From: Acidobacteriota bacterium
GTDB lineage: Bacteria; Acidobacteriota; UBA890; WLXD01
Assembly: GCA_012103255.1 (NCBI GenBank)
Contig: WLXD01000001.1
Span: 248,001-312,000, forward strand
DNA length: 64,000 nucleotides
Direction: 5' to 3'
Shown: one piece after another, positions 7,097 through 15,706 of the stretch
How positions within the stretch are numbered: the stretch's first letter is position 1
How the letters are laid out: each line of letters starts with the position of its first letter
Notes under the pieces: model-generated
Seen by the model: the letters and a program-made list of their open reading frames with translations, nothing else
What the model was told of the DNA's origin: nothing
The model's database searches: none
Translations under genes and position numbers: made by a program

Positions 7097-9571
7097 CTAC
7101 TCCTCCCGGAGTGCCACGACAGGATCGAGTCTGGTGGCACGCCGCACGGGCACCCAGCAGGCGAGCGCCGCGATGGAACCGAGAATGACCGTTACCGCAA
7201 CGAACGTGACCGGGTCGCTGGGGTTCACGCCATAGAGCTGGCTCGCCATGAAGCGGGTGAGCCACAGCGCCCCGATCAAGCCGATCCCTAGACTGATTGC
7301 CGTCAACGTGGCGCCGTGTCGCATCACCAGGCTTCGCACCGAACCGGAGTCAGCACCCAGCGCCATGCGAATACCGAGCTCCTTCGCCCGGTGTTGAACG
7401 GTGTAGGACAGGACGCCATAGATCCCGACCGACGCCAACAGCAGAGCCATCGCCCCAAAGGCGCCGGCGAGAAGCATGCTGAAGCGATCAGCGCTGAGCG
7501 ATGCCGCGACGATCTGGCTCATGGTTTCGGTGCGCGACACCGGTATCGAGGAGTCGAGCTGCTGAAGTGTGTCGCGGGCGCCGCCAATCAGAGCGCGAGG
7601 ATCACGATCGCTCCGCAGGGCGACGTTCATCAGCCGGAAGGGCGCCTGCCGATGCGGGAAGTAGACCGTCGGGGCAGGGTCAGCTCGCAGTCCCTCGTAC
7701 ATCACGTCGTCCACGATGCCAACGATCTCGACCTCGTTGAACAGCATCGCCCCCAGCGGCCCAAACCGCTGCGCAGTGTTGGTGAGCTTTTCCTCGAGTG
7801 GGTTGGAGTCCGGGAAGAACTGGCTGGCGAAAGCCTGGTTCACGACCACCACGCCAGGCGCCTGCCCATCATCAGTCCGCTCGAAGCCGCGGCCGTCACG
7901 CAGCCCGATGCCAAGCGTCTGGAAGAAACCCTCGTCCACTTGCCGGAAGTACGACCGTAGCTGTTCGCCAGCTTCCGGGGGCGGCTGATCGGCAATGAGG
8001 AAGGTCGACAGATAGTCGAGCGACTCACCCATCGGCAATGCCGACGACATTCCGGCAGACGCCACACCCGGCATTTCGCCGAGTTGGTCCAACAGGCGCC
8101 CATAGAACTGGGCCACGTCCTCGTCGTTGGGGTACGCCTGATTCGACAGGTTCAACTGCAGCGTCAGGGTGCTCTCCGCGGAAAACCCCGGATCAGTCGC
8201 CTGCATTGCCGCAAAGCTACGCAGCAACAGTCCTGCGCCGATCACGAGGATGGTAGCGAGTGCGAGTTGACCGACCACGAAGAGGTTCCGCAGGCGAAGA
8301 CGGTCTGCCCCCACACTCCCCTTGGCACCTTCGCGCAGGGCAACCTGCAGGTCGGCACGAATGAGTCGAATGGCGGGGGCTAGCCCGAAGATGAGTCCGG
8401 TGAACACCGTCGCGGCCGCCGTGACGGCCAGGACGGTTCCATCGATGCTGATCTCGGTGAGTCTCGGGAGCCCGGCCGGGCCGAGGGCAACGAGACCCCG
8501 TAACGATGCCCACGCCAGGCCGAGCCCCAGAATCGTTCCGCCGCAGGCGAGCACGATGCTCTCGGTCAGCAGCTGTCGGATGAGTCGTCCACGGCCGGCG
8601 CCGAGCGCCGCTCGCACAGCCATCTCACGGTGACGGATCTCGGACTGCGTGAGCAGCAGATTGGCCACGTTGGCGCAGGCAATCAGCAGTACCGCGGCGG
8701 TTGCACCCAGCAGTACCAGCAGGGCCGGGCCCGTGTCGCCGACGACGACCGAGTGCAGGTCCGCCAGAGTCACGCCCCAGCCGGAGTTGGAGGTCGGGAA
8801 CTCACTCGCGATCCGACCCGCGACGGCGCGCATGTCGCCTGTCGCGGCAGGAAGTTCTACCTCAGGCTTCATCCGGCCAACGACGTTCATCCATCTGCCG
8901 AATCGGCCCTGTAGCGGAAAGTTGACGTTGGTCCACATTTCCACGTCCTGCGGAAAGGCGAACTCCGGCGGCATGATGCCGATAACCACGACCGGGTTCT
9001 CCTCGATCGTGATCGTGTTGCCGATGATGTCGGCTTCGCCGCCAAACGTGCGCCGCCACAGACCGTCGCTCAGCACCACATAGCCCGACCCGCCGGGCAG
9101 CCCTTCCTCCGGCGAGAACACTCGCCCTTGCGCGGCCGAAGCTCCGAGAAGCGGGAAGAAGTCCGTGGTTACCAGAGCAGACTTCACGCGAATCGGCGTG
9201 TCCTCCCGGTCGCGCAGCGTCAGCGAATTCGGCCAGAAGCCGGCAAGACCGTCGAAGGTGACGTTCTGCTCGCGCCAGTCGCCGAGCGCGCCGGGCGAGA
9301 CCTCCGAACGCTCGATGCCCTGCGCTTCGTTGCGTTCCCACACCATCACCAGTTGATCCGGATCGGTGTAGGGCAACGGGCGCACCAGCACCGCGTTGAC
9401 CACCGTGAAGATCGCCGTCACGGCGCCGATACCGAGAGCGAGCGTGATGGTGGCGACTACGGCGAAGACCGGATTCTTACGGAGCGCGCGGAGCGCGTAG
9501 CGAACGTCTTGGGGCAGCACGGGTGAACTCCAGCCGAGGGAACGTCGAACGAGTCGATTGAGGATTCGCAT
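7097..9571 (-). CDS. ADOP-family duplicated FtsX/MacB-type permease 2
   Basis: An 824-aa ATPase-less duplicated permease. It starts with a short amphipathic leader, then DVRYALRALRKNPVF and the first helix with ITLALGIGAVTAIFTVVNA, the MacB periplasmic domain, an FtsX block (LLIACANVANLLLTQ, REMAVRAALGAGRGRLIRQL), a second periplasmic domain, and a final FtsX block ending WVPVRRATRLDPVVALREE. Unlike permease 1 it lacks the long soluble prefix domain. No PadR gene is beside it. Instead it lies 108 bases downstream of an ECF sigma/anti-sigma operon on the same strand and could be read from it or controlled by that sigma factor. An AGGAG ribosome site precedes the ATG. Confidence 0.85.
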   Translation of the reverse strand: MRILNRLVRRSLGWSSPVLPQDVRYALRALRKNPVFAVVATITLALGIGAVTAIFTVVNAVLVRPLPYTDPDQLVMVWERNEAQGIERSEVSPGALGDWREQNVTFDGLAGFWPNSLTLRDREDTPIRVKSALVTTDFFPLLGASAAQGRVFSPEEGLPGGSGYVVLSDGLWRRTFGGEADIIGNTITIEENPVVVIGIMPPEFAFPQDVEMWTNVNFPLQGRFGRWMNVVGRMKPEVELPAATGDMRAVAGRIASEFPTSNSGWGVTLADLHSVVVGDTGPALLVLLGATAAVLLIACANVANLLLTQSEIRHREMAVRAALGAGRGRLIRQLLTESIVLACGGTILGLGLAWASLRGLVALGPAGLPRLTEISIDGTVLAVTAAATVFTGLIFGLAPAIRLIRADLQVALREGAKGSVGADRLRLRNLFVVGQLALATILVIGAGLLLRSFAAMQATDPGFSAESTLTLQLNLSNQAYPNDEDVAQFYGRLLDQLGEMPGVASAGMSSALPMGESLDYLSTFLIADQPPPEAGEQLRSYFRQVDEGFFQTLGIGLRDGRGFERTDDGQAPGVVVVNQAFASQFFPDSNPLEEKLTNTAQRFGPLGAMLFNEVEIVGIVDDVMYEGLRADPAPTVYFPHRQAPFRLMNVALRSDRDPRALIGGARDTLQQLDSSIPVSRTETMSQIVAASLSADRFSMLLAGAFGAMALLLASVGIYGVLSYTVQHRAKELGIRMALGADSGSVRSLVMRHGATLTAISLGIGLIGALWLTRFMASQLYGVNPSDPVTFVAVTVILGSIAALACWVPVRRATRLDPVVALREE

Positions 9572-9679
9572 CCTCTCCTATGTTCGATGCAGTTCGCACC
9601 CCATCGGTTGCTCGACGGTCGACCGGCGCGACGAACGGCCATCCAGACCAGCCCACCGGCCCTCGGCCCAGCGGGGATC

Positions 9680-10252
9680 TCAGGTCGGCTCGATCAGCCG
9701 CACCTCCACGCGCCCGCCGTGGCGAACATGCGGACTCGCTTCGGCCAGAGCGCGGGCTTCCGGCGCCGACTCCGCCCTCACGATGAAGAATCCCGTCACG
9801 CGTTCACCAGGTGGTGGACCGGTCATGGCTGCGCCCACCACGTCTCCACCGTCGGCGAGTTTCTCCCCCGCCTCCAGGAGCCCGCGCTGGGCGAGGCCGC
9901 CGGCCCAGGCGCCGTACTCCGCGACACGCTCCATCTCGATCGCCGCGTCGAGGACAACGTCCGCCGGCTCCAACAGCAGCAGTAAGTACCGATCGCCCGC
10001 AGCGGACGCGACCGCGACCGCCGCGTCGTCGAGAAGAAGCCGCTGCACAGTCATCCCGCCCACGAAGAGCATCACAGCCGCGGCCGCGGCCGCTATCCAA
10101 CGACCGGGCCGGGCAGCGACCGCTGCTGGCGTGGAGATCTCGCCCGACTCGCGCAGCGCCCCGACGACACGGCCCTCCAGCCCACCCGGCAGTTCGGCGT
10201 TGCCCAGTTCCCGTAGCGCGGCGCGCTCGTCCGGGGTCAGTTCTTCATCCAT
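9680..10252 (-). CDS. Anti-sigma-like membrane protein fused to a YCII-like domain
   Basis: A 190-aa protein. The N-terminal 45 residues (MDEELTPDERAALRELGNAE...) resemble the cytoplasmic part of small anti-sigma proteins. One transmembrane helix (about 51-72, IAAAAAAVMLFVGGMTV) follows. The C-terminal 100 residues resemble a YCII/DGPF-type alpha-beta barrel: RYLLLLLEPADV opening strand, VAEYGAWAGGLAQRGLLEAGEKL helix region, then GFFIVRAESAPEARALAEASP. The start overlaps the end of the ECF sigma gene by 8 bases, the usual arrangement for a sigma/anti-sigma pair. By topology the YCII-like part would lie outside the cytoplasmic membrane and could be the sensor. Assignment as anti-sigma rests on position and layout, not on a clear ZAS motif (no HxxxCxxC seen). 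Confidence 0.65.
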   Translation of the reverse strand: MDEELTPDERAALRELGNAELPGGLEGRVVGALRESGEISTPAAVAARPGRWIAAAAAAVMLFVGGMTVQRLLLDDAAVAVASAAGDRYLLLLLEPADVVLDAAIEMERVAEYGAWAGGLAQRGLLEAGEKLADGGDVVGAAMTGPPPGERVTGFFIVRAESAPEARALAEASPHVRHGGRVEVRLIEPT

Positions 10253-10784
10253 GGCTCACCTCGTTGTCGCCAAGCGCGGCGCGCATTCTGGCGCGGGCTC
10301 GATGTAGTTGGCTCTTTGACGTGCCCGAACTGATCTCGAGCAATTCGCCGATCTCTTCGTGCGTGAAGCCCTCGACGTCGTGCAGTAGCAGTACCTGCCG
10401 ATAGCCGTCCGAGAGGCTGTCGATAGCAACCCGCAACGCCTCGGTCAGGGCGGACTCGGGGTCGGTGGACCCAGTAAGGGCCTCCGGAACCTCAGGTACC
10501 AGGGCGAGGCGTGCTCGCCGCCGGAAACGTTCACGACATGCGTTGAGCGCGATTCCGGTCAGCCAGGTTCGTAGAGCCGATTTCCACTGGAATCCCGACA
10601 GCGCCCGGGCGGCACGGAGCCAGGTCTCCTGCACGATATCTTCGGCTGCACCCGCGCCGACTCGCAGCACCGCGAACCTGTACAGCGCCGGGGCATGAGC
10701 TCGGTAGAGCGCCTGAAACGACGCCTCGTCGCGGCGTGCGAGGAAGTTCTCTACGAGCTCTCGATCCCGGGCGGCGGCGCTCAG
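10245..10784 (-). CDS. ECF-type RNA polymerase sigma factor
   Basis: An extracytoplasmic-function sigma factor with region 2 (ENFLARRDEASFQALYRAH ... DIVQETWLRAARAL) and region 4 (SLSDGYRQVLLLHDVEGFTHEEIGELL). It directs RNA polymerase to stress-type promoters, probably held by the membrane protein encoded directly downstream. The start is unusual. The first in-frame ATG (10847) overlaps the upstream gene by 67 bases and has no ribosome site. A CTG at 10784, overlapping the upstream TGA as CTGA, has a GGAGG exactly 5 bases before it, and no ATG, GTG or TTG lies between. I chose the CTG; about 179 aa results, with region 2 beginning right after it. Confidence 0.82.
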   Translation of the reverse strand: MSAAARDRELVENFLARRDEASFQALYRAHAPALYRFAVLRVGAGAAEDIVQETWLRAARALSGFQWKSALRTWLTGIALNACRERFRRRARLALVPEVPEALTGSTDPESALTEALRVAIDSLSDGYRQVLLLHDVEGFTHEEIGELLEISSGTSKSQLHRARARMRAALGDNEVSHG

Positions 10785-11317
10785 TGGATCCTCCGGTAGT
10801 TGATCTCTTCGCCCCAGGTCTCTTCGCCATCCTGATACCAGGTCCATCGCGAGGAGAACGTGTCGGCATCCGCAAACTCGTAGACCGCCTGATCCATGTG
10901 CCCGTGGTCGCGCGACGCCATGTTCCCTCCGCTGACGAACTCGAACCGCACGGTACCAGCATCGGCGCTGATCTCGGTGGCCGCCAAATGGGGCTGCGTG
11001 CGCGACTCGCAGTAGTGGGTGAGCACCAGACGATCCTCATCGAGGCTGAACACGGTCACCATCGTGCGGTCCGGGGCATCCTTGAAGCTCGTGCGACTCA
11101 TCACCGCCGAACCCCGTGCCAACACCTCGAAAGTGACCGGCTCTGCCCAACCCGCGGTGCTCTCTGCCTGCCACTTGCCTGCGAGAGCCTTGATCTGCTC
11201 GAACGCTTGCCGCGCAGCGTCTCCCCCGGGTTCCGACGGCAGGCCTGACGCGGTGCCAGACGAGATCAGGACAAGAACCGCCACGGCGGCCAGCAATCCA
11301 TTGCGACGCAACATCAT
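10781..11317 (-). CDS. Secreted DUF1579-like beta-barrel protein
   Basis: A 178-aa protein with a signal peptide (MLRRNGLLAAVAVLVLISSG..., cut near ASG-LPSE). The mature part looks like a small lipocalin-type beta barrel of the DUF1579 kind: ALAGKWQAESTAG near the start, VMSRTSF, DRLVLTHYCESRTQPHLAA and YEFADADTFSSRWTWYQDG. The function of this family is not known; binding of a hydrophobic ligand is plausible. The start at 11317 has an AAGGAGATT ribosome site; the longer frame to 11875 has no support. It is the first gene of a probable operon with the ECF sigma factor and its anti-sigma partner, so it may be a product or sensor of that stress response. Confidence 0.7.
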   Translation of the reverse strand: MMLRRNGLLAAVAVLVLISSGTASGLPSEPGGDAARQAFEQIKALAGKWQAESTAGWAEPVTFEVLARGSAVMSRTSFKDAPDRTMVTVFSLDEDRLVLTHYCESRTQPHLAATEISADAGTVRFEFVSGGNMASRDHGHMDQAVYEFADADTFSSRWTWYQDGEETWGEEINYRRIH

Positions 11318-11455
11318 TGAATCTCCTTGTTGTTGGTGTCGCTCGTGCGTGTCGCGCGCGGCCCAAAGGGTTGCGTCGGGCTGAGTGGCTCCTGGCAATT
11401 GCGATAATCCGACAACGTTAGCTCTCCATCCACCTACCCGCCGAAGGACCAACTG

Positions 11456-11716
11456 GTGCAGACAAAGAGCAAGTCGTTCGAAGACCCCCTCAACTACCCG
11501 GGCAAGCTGACGGCGATGCTGGCGAACGTGCAGGCGTCGGCAAACTCTGGCGCAGATGCTCCGCCGACCGACGGCGCTGTGGAATTCTTCGCAGAGCTGC
11601 AGCAGCAGGCCGCCCGGATCTATGCGGACCTCGCGGCCGTGTTGGAAACGGACGTCGCGGCTTTCAACAATCTCGTCGAGGGAATCGACCGGCCGGCGAT
11701 CACGATTCAGGACTGA
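11456..11716 (+). CDS. Small hypothetical helical protein
   Basis: An 86-aa protein starting at a GTG with a GAAGGA ribosome site. It has no signal peptide and two predicted helices (KLTAMLANVQASAN and VEFFAELQQQAARIYADLAAVLETDVAAFN in pieces), ending GIDRPAITIQD. The C-terminal half resembles the helical tail seen after sortilin/BNR-type glycosyl-hydrolase-like proteins (a long helix, then xVxxFNxLV and PAI). No catalytic domain is encoded here, so it may be a stand-alone or remnant tail. Divergent from the secreted DUF1579-like gene. Confidence 0.55.
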   Translation: MQTKSKSFEDPLNYPGKLTAMLANVQASANSGADAPPTDGAVEFFAELQQQAARIYADLAAVLETDVAAFNNLVEGIDRPAITIQD

Positions 11717-11732
11717 GCGGCCTTCCGGAATC

Positions 11733-11765
11733 GGCGCGGTGACCATGGTTCGTGGTTGCCGCGCC
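11733..11765 (+). terminator. Strong hairpin after the 86-aa gene
   Basis: GGCGCGG-TG-ACCA (11733-11745) pairs with TGGT-TG-CCGCGCC (11753-11765) around a 7-base loop: 11 of 13 pairs, with an internal two-base mismatch. It begins 16 bases after the stop codon. No T-run follows, so it may be a terminator-like or mRNA-end hairpin. Confidence 0.4.
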
Positions 11766-11923
11766 ACCGCCGCCTCCCCGCCTGACCCGCACTGGCCGTG
11801 GCTGACCGGGGCCTCTGCGTGGGGCCATCGCGGCGGGTCCCAACCTCCGCGATACTGGAAATACCGCTCAAGCACGGGTTCGTGCGTGCGCGCGATCTGC
11901 CCAACCCACCCCCCGGAATCCGC

Positions 11924-13981
11924 ATGCTGTCGTCACCGGCTTTCATTGTCGCTGCGAGTCTCGTGGTCGCCTTCGCGATCGGGCTCGTGATCGGCCTGCT
12001 ACGCGGTCGGCGCGAGTCCGCCGCCGCCCGGTCCGAAGGCGCGCGACGTCGGCTCGCCGAAGCGGACCTCGAAGACGCGCGCAACGCCGTAGCGGAGCAT
12101 CGCGAGCGCATTCGCGAACTCGAACTCGCTGCCGACACCGCTGCAAGCGAAGGTGGGGCCGCCACAACGCATCTGGAAAGCGAACTCGCCGCCACGCGAG
12201 AAGCCCTCGGAAACGCCAAACGCGACGCACTCGCTGCGAACCGTGAATTCCAGCAGGCCGCGGCAAACCACCAACAACGCGCGCAGGTCCAGGCAGACCA
12301 GTTTCGCCAGGTGCAGGCTGAACTCGAATCGACCGTCAATGAACTCGAAGTGCTCCGAGCGACACCGACGCCTGAACCCACCGAACCCGACACCGCATTC
12401 CGCAACCTGGAAGAGAAACTCGCCCGTCGCGAGGCGCGGATCGAACGCCTGCAGGCCGATCTGCGCGAACTCGAACGTGGATACGCGACGCAGATCGAAG
12501 AGCGCGACGTGGAACTCACCACGCTGCGCAGCACCGCTTCGGAGCGTGGCGGCGAAGCCGCTTCGTTGAAACGCTCTCTCCAACAAGCGCAGGACGCACT
12601 TGAAACCCGGCGCGGCGAACTCCGCACCGCGCAGTCGTCCATGAGCGAGTCGCGCGCCGCGCGGACGCACCTCGAAGCGGAGATTGTCACGCTCCGAGAC
12701 AATCTGCAGTCCGCGCATAGCGCCCTCGAACAGGCGCGCGCGGAAGCTACCGAACTCGAACGCGGCTACAGCGCTCAGATCGAACAGCGTGCCGCACACG
12801 TCGACGAGCTGCTCGCGGCACGCGAGCGTGCAGAAGAACGCGCCAACGAGGCGCACCGCCAGCTCCAGGATCGCAGCAACAAGCTGGAGAACGCGCTCGC
12901 CGGTCGGGCCGAGGTTGAAGCACAGACACGCAATCGTGAGGACCGCGCGGAAGCACTACAGCGCGAGCTGCGCGAGGCTCTCGACCATGCAGAGGCGGAG
13001 CGCGTGGCGACGAACACTGTGCTCGCGGAGGTGCAGGCCGGCGCAGAACGCAGTTTCGCGGATCTCGATTCGACGCGCGCCGAGCTGAGCACCACCAGTG
13101 ACGAGCTGGAGCGCAGCCGCGGCGAGATGCAAAGGCTCCAGGACAACTTCGATGCGCTGGCAGAGGACTCCGAGCGCAAACTGAAGGAACGATCCCTCGA
13201 AGTCGATCATCTGTCGCGCACAGTTGCCACGCGCTCGTCGGATATCGAGCGATTGCAGGGACAGCTGCAGGACGAGGCAACGCGGGTCGAGGCCGCCAAG
13301 ACGGGGGTCGTAGCGGCCGTGGAGCAGAAAATGGCAACCCAGGAAACGCTGTCCGCGCGCGAACGCGACCTGCGTGATGCTCAGGACGAGCTCCGTCGCC
13401 AGAGCACCGCGCTCGACTCCGTCCGCACGGATCTCGAAGAGTCAGAGGCGCGGGCGGAGCGCCGTCTACGCGAGCGCGCCCTCGAGGCGGAGCGCCTCAG
13501 CAACCAGCTCCGCGGACGCGAACAGGAGATCACTCGCGCCGCCGAGCTCGCCTCGTCGCTCGAAGCGCGCATCAAGCAGGAGGAAGAGCGAGTCGAGACG
13601 CGCGACCAGCGCATCGTCGTGCTCGAAGACGATCAACGCCGCGCTGCCGAAGCGCGCGACCGGATGCTCAGGGACCTGCACGATCGGGAACAGGAAACTC
13701 GCCGACTTCGGTCACTCGTTCATGCCCAGCCGTCGGAGCAAGATCGACTCGAGGAGATCGACGGTATCGGTCCGTCGATCGCCAGCTTGCTCAACGCCGT
13801 GGGCGTCCGATCATTCCGAGAGATCGCGGGTTGGGACCAGCGCACGATGGATTGGCTTACGGTGCGCGAGCCGCAACTCAAGGGCCGGCTTCGTGCCGAC
13901 TGGATCGAGGCAGCGCGCGACGCCTACGAGGCCAAGTACGGCGCGTCGCCTACGCCTGACGCGCCTCGGCAAGACGACTAG
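11924..13981 (+). CDS. Membrane-anchored long coiled-coil protein with C-terminal helix-hairpin-helix domain
   Basis: A 685-aa protein. Residues 4-26 form a single N-terminal membrane helix (FIVAASLVVAFAIGLVIGLL). Residues about 30-600 are an almost unbroken Glu/Arg/Leu-rich coiled coil with recurring units such as ELERGYATQIEERD and ELERGYSAQIEQRA, or ERKLKERSLEVDHLS and ERRLRERALEAERLS. The last 80 residues hold a helix-hairpin-helix fold (LEEIDGIGPSIASLLNAVG, SFREIAGW) like those that bind DNA or other proteins. The start at 11924 opens exactly at the hydrophobic segment. The layout suggests a rod tethering something, possibly DNA, to the membrane. The end overlaps the convergent exonuclease gene by 32 bases. 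Confidence 0.75.
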   Translation: MLSSPAFIVAASLVVAFAIGLVIGLLRGRRESAAARSEGARRRLAEADLEDARNAVAEHRERIRELELAADTAASEGGAATTHLESELAATREALGNAKRDALAANREFQQAAANHQQRAQVQADQFRQVQAELESTVNELEVLRATPTPEPTEPDTAFRNLEEKLARREARIERLQADLRELERGYATQIEERDVELTTLRSTASERGGEAASLKRSLQQAQDALETRRGELRTAQSSMSESRAARTHLEAEIVTLRDNLQSAHSALEQARAEATELERGYSAQIEQRAAHVDELLAARERAEERANEAHRQLQDRSNKLENALAGRAEVEAQTRNREDRAEALQRELREALDHAEAERVATNTVLAEVQAGAERSFADLDSTRAELSTTSDELERSRGEMQRLQDNFDALAEDSERKLKERSLEVDHLSRTVATRSSDIERLQGQLQDEATRVEAAKTGVVAAVEQKMATQETLSARERDLRDAQDELRRQSTALDSVRTDLEESEARAERRLRERALEAERLSNQLRGREQEITRAAELASSLEARIKQEEERVETRDQRIVVLEDDQRRAAEARDRMLRDLHDREQETRRLRSLVHAQPSEQDRLEEIDGIGPSIASLLNAVGVRSFREIAGWDQRTMDWLTVREPQLKGRLRADWIEAARDAYEAKYGASPTPDAPRQDD

Positions 13982-14831
13982 CTCGCGACGCCAGCGCGGG
14001 AACGCCCAACCGCTCGGCGAGTTCGGCGAATTCCGCAGTCGGGCCGTTCCACTGCAGAGCGGCAACCCCATCCACGTGGAGCGCGTCCGTCCGGAGAGTG
14101 GCGAGTTCACGGAACAGCACAGCATTGTCCCAGTGCTCGCGCAGAGCGCCGGCAAGCCGTTCGGCGCCGCGCACCTTGATGTCCCACTGAGCGCAATCCT
14201 GCGGAATTGCCTCAAGCGTTCCGTAGCGACCCAGCACCGTGGCCACCGACTTGGCGCCCCAACCGGGGACCCCAGGGAACCCATCCGCCGTGTCGCCAAC
14301 CAATGCCAGGTAGTCTGGAATCGCGGCCGGCGGCACGCCGAATTTCTCCTCGATCGCCGTGGCATTCCGCACTTCGCCGGCGCGTCGATCGAACTGGACC
14401 ACCCGATCGCCTACGACGCACTGGGCGAGGTCCTTGTCCGGCGTGCAGATGAAAATCTGCTCCACGGCGGAGTCAGCCGTCAGCTTGGCCGCTGCTGCCG
14501 CCATCGCATCGTCCGCTTCGAACTCGACCATGCCCCAGACGGTCACCCCGAGAGCGCGGACAGCATCTTCCATCGGGTGGAACTGCGCCAGTAGGTCCGG
14601 GTCAATGCCTTCACCGTGCTTGTAGCCGTCCCACAGTTCGTTGCGAAAGGACTCCACAACGTGATCTGTCGCGAGCGCAACATGGGTCGCGCCGTCGCGC
14701 AGAAGGCCGAACACAGAATTGAGCACACCACGAACTGCGCCGACCTCGTTGCCGCCGGCATCAGCCCGCTTCGGTACTGCGTAGAAGTGCCGAAACAACT
14801 CGTAGGTGCCGTCGATCAGATGGACTCTCAT
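13950..14831 (-). CDS. 5'-3' exonuclease (PIN-like, FEN family)
   Basis: A 293-aa protein resembling the N-terminal nuclease domain of DNA polymerase I and stand-alone flap exonucleases. Metal-binding acids are visible in HLIDGTYELFR, EFEADDAMAA and CTPDKDLAQ. The helix-3-turn-helix DNA-binding region follows as LVGDTADGFPGVPGWGAKS and VLGRYGTLEAIP. There is no polymerase part, so it is the stand-alone form that removes RNA primers or flaps. The start ATG overlaps the stop of the alpha/beta hydrolase gene upstream (ATGA), so the two are co-transcribed. Its 3' end overlaps the coiled-coil gene on the other strand. Confidence 0.85.
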   Translation of the reverse strand: MRVHLIDGTYELFRHFYAVPKRADAGGNEVGAVRGVLNSVFGLLRDGATHVALATDHVVESFRNELWDGYKHGEGIDPDLLAQFHPMEDAVRALGVTVWGMVEFEADDAMAAAAAKLTADSAVEQIFICTPDKDLAQCVVGDRVVQFDRRAGEVRNATAIEEKFGVPPAAIPDYLALVGDTADGFPGVPGWGAKSVATVLGRYGTLEAIPQDCAQWDIKVRGAERLAGALREHWDNAVLFRELATLRTDALHVDGVAALQWNGPTAEFAELAERLGVPALASRASRLAEARQA

Positions 14832-15703
14832 GAGGTAGCTCCGAGGAACTCGAGTAACGCTGCGTTCACCTGTTCCGGCTCCTCGTGTTGAACCCAGTGC
14901 GTCGCGTCGTGTAACCGAACGACCCTACCGTCTCGGCACCGCGAAAGGCTCGGCTCAAGGAGCGATTCGCCCAGAAAGGAATCCTGCATGCCCCAGACGA
15001 GAAGCGTTGGCGGCTCGATCTGCGGCGCGGATGTTGATGGTAGTCGATAGCGCATCGCGCGATACCAGTTGAGCATTCCGGTGAGCGCGCCGGGGGCCGC
15101 CCATGCCTCCAGGTACCTATCAAGCTCGTCCTCCGTGAACGTTCCCGGACGCGCGCTCTCCTGGAGCGCGTGACGCAACGGCTGGTAGAGGTTCCTGGAC
15201 AGTCGACGTTCCGGGAGCGCCGGCAGCTGGAACAGGAACATGTAGCGACTTCGGCGCCTTTGCGCGCCGTCAGACCAGATGGCCTGGCGCATCACGTCGG
15301 GGTGGGGTGCATTCAGAACTGCCAGCCGACGCACCCGGTCTGGGCGCGTCTGCGCGAGTCGCCACGCGACAACGCCGCCCCAGTCGTGCCCCACGATCGC
15401 CGCGTGGTCTGCATCCGCATCATCGATCAGCCCCACGATGTCGGCCACGAGCGTGTCGAGCTTGTAGTCACGAATCTTCCGCGGCTTCTCGCTGATGTAG
15501 TAGCCACGCTGATCCGGCACGATGACGCGATAGCCGGCATCGGCCAACGCACCGATTTGATTCCGCCAGCCGTACCAGTACTCGGGGAAGCCGTGCAGCA
15601 GGATTACGGGCGATCCGTCCTCTGGTCCCGCTTCGGCCGCAAACAATCGCACACCGTTGGTGTCGATCGAACGGTGGCGAACGCGATCCCCGAGCCCGTC
15701 CAC
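14828..15703 (-). CDS. Alpha/beta hydrolase, epoxide-hydrolase-like
   Basis: A 291-aa cytoplasmic enzyme. It has the HGFPEYWYGW oxyanion motif (37-46) and an aspartate nucleophile at residue 107 in GHDWGG. The catalytic acid lies in WGMQDSFLG and the histidine in DATHWVQHEEP. An Asp nucleophile with HGFP is typical of epoxide hydrolases and haloalkane dehalogenases rather than esterases. The cap domain has two tyrosine candidates (YLEAWAAPG, NWYRAMRYR) that would activate the epoxide oxygen. It sits between the GcvT-like gene (3 bases upstream) and the exonuclease (ATGA overlap). The substrate is unknown. Confidence 0.83.
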   Translation of the reverse strand: MDGLGDRVRHRSIDTNGVRLFAAEAGPEDGSPVILLHGFPEYWYGWRNQIGALADAGYRVIVPDQRGYYISEKPRKIRDYKLDTLVADIVGLIDDADADHAAIVGHDWGGVVAWRLAQTRPDRVRRLAVLNAPHPDVMRQAIWSDGAQRRRSRYMFLFQLPALPERRLSRNLYQPLRHALQESARPGTFTEDELDRYLEAWAAPGALTGMLNWYRAMRYRLPSTSAPQIEPPTLLVWGMQDSFLGESLLEPSLSRCRDGRVVRLHDATHWVQHEEPEQVNAALLEFLGATS

Positions 15704-15706
15704 GGC

